Source: an uncultured Eubacteriales bacterium
Lineage (GTDB): Bacteria > Bacillota > Clostridia > Lachnospirales > Lachnospiraceae
NCBI GenBank assembly: GCA_900321145.1
Contig: ONVB01000029.1
Span: 1 to 10,746, forward strand
Direction of reading: 5' to 3'
Length of the DNA stretch: 10,746 nt
Shown: piece by piece, positions 6,466-10,746 of the stretch
Position numbering within the stretch: the stretch's first letter is position 1
Layout of the letters: the number at the start of each line of letters is the position of its first letter
Translations under genes and position numbers: made by a program
Notes under the pieces: model-generated
What the model saw: only the letters and a program-made list of their open reading frames with translations
What the model was told of the DNA's origin: nothing
Databases searched by the model: none

Positions 6466-7833
6466 ATGAAAAGAGCAGTAAAGAGGATTGTGGTTTTTAT
6501 ACTTGCGCTTGTTTTGACTGCAGGGATTCTTTCGCAAATCGGAGTCTGTGCGGTAAGTGCCGACGGAGGGCAAGATTCAGGTGTTGAGGAGAATATCATA
6601 CCTGACAATGCTTCATTTACGTACGAGCATGACCCTATGCAGAATCCGAAGGCAGCCAGGGATATCTTACCCGATGAGAATGCCATCTACGGTTTTGTTC
6701 CTAACCCGGAAGGGAAGCTCGCACAGTATGCGGTTCTTGATTTTTCGGATCCGACTGTGGTAGCGGAGATGAGAGCGGATAGAGAAGCTTATCATGAAAG
6801 CGTGAAAGAGCTTGAGAACATGGTGATTTCCATGAGGTCAGAGGGAAAGAATATAGAAGAGATAGCAAGAGCGGTGTCCACCAGAAGAAATGAGATCAGG
6901 ATCGAGTCTTATAAAGATGATCCCGAAGGCTTAGCGATACTCAAGGAAAGAAATCTTAAAGAGTACGGCAATGAGAACGGCGGTACTCCGGAATTCTTCT
7001 ATGAGAAGTACGGTTCATGGGATGTGGTCGCTGAGAAATCAATGTCGGTTAATATGGGAGCGGATGCGGTTCTTGGACTTTATGACAAGTATTATAATAC
7101 GTATTTTATCGCTAAGTCACTGAATGACTGCTGTGAGATATCAGCGATAAAGCCGGTGGCCTACACAGGCGACGAGATAAAACCCGAGGTCGTTGTCAGG
7201 GATAACGAAAAGGTTTTAACAGAAGGAAAGGATTATACGCTTTCTTTCAGCGACAATATCGAAGCGGGAAAGGCTACGGTCACAGTCGTCGGAAACGGTG
7301 ATTACGAAGGAACTTTGAGTACTGCATTTGATATCAAAAAAGCAAAGCTGAAGTACAGGGCTTATGTACAGAAAAAGCAGTGGATGAACTGGGTAACAGC
7401 TTCTATGTCGGGAACGGATGCTTCGGGTATGGCGGGAACCACGGACGAACTTAGGATGGAGACAATCCAGCTCAGATTAAGCGGAGTGGACGGAAACATA
7501 AGGTACAGAGCTTATGTTCAGAAGAAGGGCTGGACGCAGTGGGCCGAAACAGGGAATCCCGTTGGTGAAAAGGCTTACGCGGGAACCAAGGGACAGTCCA
7601 GGAGAGTTGAGATGATCCAGATTCAGTCCAAGGGCGAGGTGGCAGAGCTCTATGATATATATTACAGAGCCTACGCGGAGAAATACGGATGGCTTGGATG
7701 GGCAAAGAACGGCGGGAAGGCCGGCACAGCCGGATATGCTTACAAGCTTGAAGCCTTCCAGATAAATCTCCTTAAGAAGGGAGAAGAGATGACTGCCGAG
7801 TCACAGAATGCAAAGAGTTTTTACTCTAAATAA
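6466..7833 (+). CDS. Secreted protein with Ig-like domain and three ChW repeats
   Basis: A 455-residue exported protein of unknown role. The start is ATG 6466, nine bases after AAGGAGG (6450-6456). Residues 1-32 form a signal peptide: basic start, hydrophobic core, likely cleavage after VSA at 32. Residues about 75-225 are charged and helical, ending in a segment (FFYEKYGSWDVVAEKS, then LGLYDKYY) that I recall from other Lachnospiraceae secreted proteins. Residues about 226-295 form an Ig-like module (PVAYTGDEIKPEV, GKDYTLSFSDN, GNGDYEGT). Three ChW repeats follow at about 297-342, 345-391 and 399-441, each opening with YRAY and carrying a W..W pair; the first has Q where the others have G before the first Trp. 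ChW repeats are typical of extracellular clostridial proteins and are thought to mediate surface or macromolecule binding. No catalytic domain or sortase motif is seen. It is divergent from the sensor operon. Confidence 0.85.
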   Translation: MKRAVKRIVVFILALVLTAGILSQIGVCAVSADGGQDSGVEENIIPDNASFTYEHDPMQNPKAARDILPDENAIYGFVPNPEGKLAQYAVLDFSDPTVVAEMRADREAYHESVKELENMVISMRSEGKNIEEIARAVSTRRNEIRIESYKDDPEGLAILKERNLKEYGNENGGTPEFFYEKYGSWDVVAEKSMSVNMGADAVLGLYDKYYNTYFIAKSLNDCCEISAIKPVAYTGDEIKPEVVVRDNEKVLTEGKDYTLSFSDNIEAGKATVTVVGNGDYEGTLSTAFDIKKAKLKYRAYVQKKQWMNWVTASMSGTDASGMAGTTDELRMETIQLRLSGVDGNIRYRAYVQKKGWTQWAETGNPVGEKAYAGTKGQSRRVEMIQIQSKGEVAELYDIYYRAYAEKYGWLGWAKNGGKAGTAGYAYKLEAFQINLLKKGEEMTAESQNAKSFYSK

Positions 7834-7846
7834 CAGGCTTGAAGAG

Positions 7847-7880
7847 AAAATGCGGGGCTGTATAAGCTCTGCATTTTTTC
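7847..7880 (+). terminator. Intrinsic terminator after the ChW-repeat gene
   Basis: Left arm AAAATGCGGGGCT (7847-7859) pairs along its full 13 bases, including two G-T pairs, with AGCTCTGCATTTT (7865-7877). The loop is GTATA and six T residues run 7874-7879. It separates the ChW gene from the next operon. Confidence 0.9.
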
Positions 7881-7908
7881 TTGACTTTTGTGTGAATAAG
7901 TGTAAAAT
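7881..7908 (+). promoter_or_regulatory. Sigma-A-type promoter of the aminotransferase/ATP-grasp operon
   Basis: TTGACT (7881-7886) and TAAAAT (7903-7908), each five of six consensus bases, are 16 bases apart. The -35 begins one base after the preceding terminator. Transcription would start near 7915, giving a leader of about 60 bases. No regulator-binding dyad or riboswitch was recognised in the leader. Confidence 0.7.
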
Positions 7909-7975
7909 CTACTTCGTGTGCAAAGAGGTTTATATGAGAGTTTATTTTCAAGAGAATTAAGGAGAATTACCAATT

Positions 7976-9235
7976 ATGGATTTTTCAGTATTTGAGCAGC
8001 ATGAGTCTTCGGTTCGTTCATATTGCAGGAAGTTTCCGGCTGAGTTTAAAAGCTCTAAGGGTGCGATAATAAAGGACACAGAGGGCAAGGAATATATAGA
8101 TTTTTTCTGTGGTGCGGGCGCGCTTAACTACGGTCACAACCCGGACGAGATCAAGAAGAAGCTGATAGAGTACATAGAGCGTGACGGTATACTTCACGCC
8201 CTTGATATGTACACCGAGGCGAAGGAGAATTTTATATCCAAGTTCCATAAGGATATCTTAGAGCCAAGAGGCCTGGGTGATTACAAGATCATGTTCCCGG
8301 GCCCGACCGGAACAAATGCGGTAGAGGCTGCTTTAAAGCTTGCGAGAAAGGTTAAGAAGAGAAATACGGTTGTAGGCCTTATGGGCGCCTTCCATGGCAT
8401 GACCTTGGGAGCACTTGCTCTTACCTGCGACAAAGAGTCAAGACTCGGTGCGGGCGTTATGCTCAATGATGTGCTTCACATTCCCGCGCCGTATATGTTT
8501 CCCGAGCTTGATACGGTAAAGTACCTGGAGACACTTATCACGGACGATCACTCGGGTACTCCGAAGCCGGCAGCGGTTATCCTGGAGACAACCCAGGCAG
8601 AGGGCGGTATAGAGGTATTTTCCGTTGAGTATCTTAAGGCTATGAGAGAGCTCTGTGACAAGTATGACATGCTTCTTATAATAGATGATATACAGATCGG
8701 CTGTGGCAGGACAGGTACCTTCTTCTCATTCGAGAGAGCGGGCATAAAGCCGGATATCTTCGTGCTTTCGAAGTCTATCGGAGGCTGCGGACTTCCGATG
8801 TCACTTACGATCTACAAGCCAGAGCTTGATATCTGGTCACCGGGCGAGCACAACGGAACCTTTAGAGGTAACCAGCTTGCTTTTGTGGCTGCGACGGCGG
8901 CTGTTGATATGTACAACGGCATGAAGCTTGACGAGAAGGTCAAGGCGGGAGAGAAGATCATAGCTGATTTCCTCGACAAAGAGATCAAGACTTTAGACAG
9001 CAGGATCAATACCCGCGGTATCGGATATATCTGGGGAATCGATTTCTCGGCATTCGGTGAGGACTTCACCAAGAAGGTTATACATGAGTGCTTCGACAGA
9101 GGACTCATCGCCGAGTCTGCGGGCAGAAAGAATGCGGTACTTAAGCTTATGCCTGCACTTATCACGGACGATGAGACACTGAAAAAAGGCCTTGGTATAG
9201 TCAAAGAATCCATAAAGGCAGTACTTGCAATATAA
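7976..9235 (+). CDS. ectB: Diaminobutyrate--2-oxoglutarate transaminase (EctB-type class III aminotransferase)
   Basis: A cytoplasmic PLP enzyme of 419 residues, close to the usual length of about 420 for EctB. It is predicted to convert L-aspartate 4-semialdehyde plus glutamate to L-2,4-diaminobutyrate plus 2-oxoglutarate. Diagnostic segments are GPTGTNAVEAALKLAR (109-124), AFHGMT (138-143), IDDIQIGCGRTG (236-247, Asp237 expected to bind the PLP ring nitrogen), LSKSIGGCGLPM with Lys266 as Schiff-base lysine, and GEHNGTFRGN (290-299). The wording of these motifs fits EctB better than ornithine or GABA aminotransferases. The start follows a GGAG (7961-7964) at a slightly long 11-base spacing. 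No ectA or ectC is present, so an ectoine product is not supported by the window. The next gene is an ATP-grasp ligase 70 bases downstream, probably co-transcribed. The symbol reflects family, not an ectoine role. Confidence 0.88.
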   Translation: MDFSVFEQHESSVRSYCRKFPAEFKSSKGAIIKDTEGKEYIDFFCGAGALNYGHNPDEIKKKLIEYIERDGILHALDMYTEAKENFISKFHKDILEPRGLGDYKIMFPGPTGTNAVEAALKLARKVKKRNTVVGLMGAFHGMTLGALALTCDKESRLGAGVMLNDVLHIPAPYMFPELDTVKYLETLITDDHSGTPKPAAVILETTQAEGGIEVFSVEYLKAMRELCDKYDMLLIIDDIQIGCGRTGTFFSFERAGIKPDIFVLSKSIGGCGLPMSLTIYKPELDIWSPGEHNGTFRGNQLAFVAATAAVDMYNGMKLDEKVKAGEKIIADFLDKEIKTLDSRINTRGIGYIWGIDFSAFGEDFTKKVIHECFDRGLIAESAGRKNAVLKLMPALITDDETLKKGLGIVKESIKAVLAI

Positions 9236-9247
9236 TCAAATGTGAAA

Positions 9248-9279
9248 ATGATCGGGCGTGGGAGACTGCGCCCGATTAT
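9248..9279 (+). other. Intercistronic hairpin between aminotransferase and ATP-grasp genes
   Basis: Bases 9248-9258 and 9269-9279 form an 11-bp stem with one G-T pair around the core ATCGGGCG/CGCCCGAT and a ten-base loop. There is no T-run after it, so it is probably not an efficient terminator. It may stabilise the upstream message, partly attenuate, or mark a processing point, allowing unequal expression of the two genes. Confidence 0.6.
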
Positions 9280-9305
9280 AGGTATTATACTGAAGGAGGA
9301 CAAAT

Positions 9306-10325
9306 ATGGGAAAGATCAAGTATATTTTCAAGGTGATATTCGGAGGCAGCTTTAAGAGGTTCGCTGAGGTAATAAACAGGGTTCACGAGAAATGTGGACA
9401 GAACAAGGTCTATACATTTTTCGATATGATATGGTGCTTCTTAAGATATGGCGCCGGAGTTCATGATTATCTGATCTTCGGTTTCTATAATATGAACGGA
9501 CGTCAGAGAGATACATATATGACGAGAGTCAGAAACAAGCGTCTTATCGAGATGGTAAATGATGAGTCTTATGCTCACATCTTCGACAACAAGGACGAGT
9601 TCAACAAGAAGTTTAAGGATTTCCTCGGCAGGGATTTCCTGTGCGTAAGGGAGATGACCAAGGAAGAGTTCACGGAGTTCATGAAGAACAAGGAAGTGAT
9701 CTTCGCTAAGCCCTCATCGAGTGAGAGCGGAAAGGGCATCGAGCGCCTGGTCAAGTCTGACTTCGACAGTGTGGATGCTATGTATGATTACATAATCAAC
9801 CCCAAGAAGAACTTCGGAGTAATAGAGCAGGAGATAAAGCAGCATCACGATCTGAATGTGCTTTATCCGCATGCCATCAACTCTTATCGTATAGTAACTA
9901 TCGTTACCGACGGCGTAGCACACTGCGTATATGCTACCGCAAAAGCCGGCAGTGACGGCAAGTTCGTGGACAATATGGAGAACAGCGGCATAGCCTGCCC
10001 GATCGATCCAAAGACCGGTAAGATAGCCGGCTGCGCACATACCTCGGCTCTTATCAACTACGATACCCATCCATACACGGGAGTTACCCTTGTCGGTTTC
10101 CAGCTTCCCTATGTTAAGGAGGCAGTAAGGCTCTGTAAGAAGGCGGCTCTTGTCGTTCCCGAGGTTGCATACATCGGCTGGGACTGTGCGGTTACCGAGG
10201 ACGGCCCCGTCATAATCGAGGGCAACAACTATCCAGGCTACGACTTCTGGCAGCTTCCCGAGCACACACCCGAAAAGCGTGGCTTGTATCCATATTTTAA
10301 GAAAAGAGTTAAGGGTTTTAAGTAA
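9306..10325 (+). CDS. Sugar-transfer-associated ATP-grasp family protein
   Basis: A 339-residue cytoplasmic protein with an ATP-grasp fold, probably of the sugar-transfer-associated type (ATPgrasp_ST), whose genes commonly sit near polysaccharide or capsule loci. ATP-grasp enzymes activate a carboxylate with ATP and join it to an amine or other nucleophile. Visible elements are IFAKPSSSESGKG (Lys135, glycine-rich loop 142-144), VIEQEI (172-177) for the adenine-binding hinge, NSYRIVTI (192-199), and late metal/phosphate ligands Asp293 (GWDCAV) with Glu305 and Asn307 (IIEGNNYPG). The start has AAGGAGG (9293-9299) six bases ahead. It follows the EctB-type gene, so diaminobutyrate may be its amine substrate or may enter the same product; this is inferred from gene order. 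The substrate is unknown. The alternative is another ATP-grasp ligase subfamily with similar end motifs. Confidence 0.8.
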   Translation: MGKIKYIFKVIFGGSFKRFAEVINRVHEKCGQNKVYTFFDMIWCFLRYGAGVHDYLIFGFYNMNGRQRDTYMTRVRNKRLIEMVNDESYAHIFDNKDEFNKKFKDFLGRDFLCVREMTKEEFTEFMKNKEVIFAKPSSSESGKGIERLVKSDFDSVDAMYDYIINPKKNFGVIEQEIKQHHDLNVLYPHAINSYRIVTIVTDGVAHCVYATAKAGSDGKFVDNMENSGIACPIDPKTGKIAGCAHTSALINYDTHPYTGVTLVGFQLPYVKEAVRLCKKAALVVPEVAYIGWDCAVTEDGPVIIEGNNYPGYDFWQLPEHTPEKRGLYPYFKKRVKGFK

Positions 10326-10343
10326 AACACAGGCTAAAATGAC

Positions 10344-10564
10344 GCGGCTTGCCTTATAGCATATATCAGAAAAAAGCGACCAATTTTCTAAATCAGCGCA
10401 CTCCTACTCGTGCAATTCGCACGAAATCGAGAACTCGCTTCGCATGATAAAGCGTATGCGAAGCTCAAACACACGATTTCTGAGCGAATTGCTAACGATC
10501 CGTCGTTGCTGATTTGACGAAAATTGCGCTAATCATTTCTGATACATGCTATATGGCAAGCCGC
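10344..10564. repeat. 221-bp fold-back element (candidate MITE or structured intergenic repeat)
   Basis: The ends 10344-10372 and 10536-10564 pair at 27 of 29 positions, starting GCGGCTTGCC and closing GGCAAGCCGC. Further inward pairs are CAATTTTC (10381) with GAAAATTG (10519), AAATCAGC (10390) with GCTGATTT (10508), GCAATTCGC (10412) with GCGAATTGC (10484), GAAATCG (10423) with CGATTTC (10474), and a central stem GCTTCGCAT/ATGCGAAGC (10437-10445/10456-10464). The left arm can also fold locally (TCGTGC/GCACGA, 10408-10424), as can the right (AACGA/TCGTT, 10494-10507). There is no open frame of note and no obvious target-site duplication. It starts 18 bases after the ATP-grasp stop, so it may also act as a transcript end, although no T-run follows. 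Confidence 0.8.
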
Positions 10565-10746
10565 TGTTTGTTTGCTGTCGGAGAAAAAACTATATTAAGT
10601 TCCGGGATATATCATAGCAGTATTTCGGTTGTTTCCGGGGCATGTTATTTCATCAAGCCGGTTGCTGTCAAGTCGGTTGCTGCCAAGCCGGTTGCCGGGG
10701 GATTTATAACACCGTATCAGTCTTTCGCTCGCTCACTGGCAGCATA
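10565..10746. other. Gene-free right edge
   Basis: I see no supported gene here. One plus-strand frame stays open from the fold-back element to the window end, but it lacks an ATG, a ribosome site or recognisable protein features. The stretch holds a 19-base sequence also present within the HD-GYP gene (10605-10623) and the 15-bp tandem repeat at 10654-10698. A gene may begin beyond the edge. Confidence 0.5.
10654..10698. repeat. 15-bp tandem repeat, three copies
   Basis: The units are CAAGCCGGTTGCTGT (10654-10668), CAAGTCGGTTGCTGC (10669-10683) and CAAGCCGGTTGCCGG (10684-10698), differing at a few positions. The 15-base period would preserve a reading frame, yet no convincing gene covers it. 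It may be a small intergenic minisatellite or the remnant of a repeat-containing gene. Confidence 0.8.

Noticed and set aside
9248..9290. Terminator separating the aminotransferase and ATP-grasp genes
   Set aside because: The stem is good but is followed by TAGGTATTATA rather than a T-run, so co-transcription remains the simpler reading.
8812..9303. Minus-strand open frame of 163 codons opposite the EctB-type gene
   Set aside because: It is fully antisense to a gene with diagnostic EctB motifs, and its serine/isoleucine-rich translation is a typical shadow.
9714..10265. Minus-strand open frame of 183 codons opposite the ATP-grasp gene
   Set aside because: It is antisense to a well-supported gene and shows no recognisable domain or ribosome site.
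7976..10325. Ectoine biosynthesis operon
   Set aside because: Only the EctB-type gene is present. The downstream gene is an ATP-grasp protein, and neither the acetyltransferase nor ectoine synthase is encoded here.
10344..10564. CRISPR array or integron attC site
   Set aside because: There are no regularly spaced direct repeats, cas genes, integrase or cassette structure. The feature is a single nested palindrome.
10568..10746. Possible gene start at the right edge containing the tandem repeat
   Set aside because: The frame is open but has only a TTG near its start, no ribosome site and no protein-like pattern.

Overview
The window looks like chromosomal DNA of a Gram-positive member of the Clostridia, most likely a Lachnospiraceae relative (Butyrivibrio-like, genus uncertain). 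The evidence is Clostridial hydrophobic W (ChW) repeats on a secreted protein, strong AAGGAGG-type ribosome sites, Gram-positive style intrinsic terminators, and a c-di-GMP phosphodiesterase whose layered sensor suits a single-membrane cell. No rRNA, tRNA, CRISPR array, transposase or integrase gene is visible.

Layout, left to right. (1) Positions 1-1090 form a visibly more AT-rich segment. It holds the tail of an unidentified gene, a DUF4417-type gene often met on phages and plasmids, and small, probably decayed frames. A long perfect hairpin terminator (1094-1143) closes it. (2) Positions 1227-6118, minus strand, carry a two-gene operon with a 4-base start/stop overlap. The first gene encodes a very large sensor: an ECF S-component-like membrane domain, a 14-blade double beta-propeller, a Y_Y_Y domain, a membrane helix and an intact HD-GYP domain. 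The second encodes an orphan, membrane-anchored BMP/PnrA-like binding protein. (3) Positions 6119-6465 are the divergent control region, with readable promoters in both directions, a repeat-like sequence in the leader of the sensor gene and a dyad over one -10 box. (4) Positions 6466-7833, plus strand, encode a secreted protein with an Ig-like domain and three ChW repeats, followed by a clear terminator. (5) Positions 7881-10325, plus strand, hold a second operon: its own promoter, an EctB-type diaminobutyrate aminotransferase, and a sugar-transfer-associated ATP-grasp ligase. (6) Positions 10326-10746 have no convincing gene. They hold a 221-bp fold-back element and, beyond it, a threefold 15-bp tandem repeat.

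How the parts may work together. The minus-strand pair looks like a ligand-responsive c-di-GMP switch: an extracellular binding protein and propeller sensor controlling intracellular c-di-GMP hydrolysis. The plus-strand pair suggests that L-2,4-diaminobutyrate is made for something other than ectoine, since no ectA or ectC is present. The ATP-grasp partner makes amide-bond attachment to a surface glycan or small molecule a reasonable hypothesis. These functional links come from gene order and domain content and are not demonstrated.
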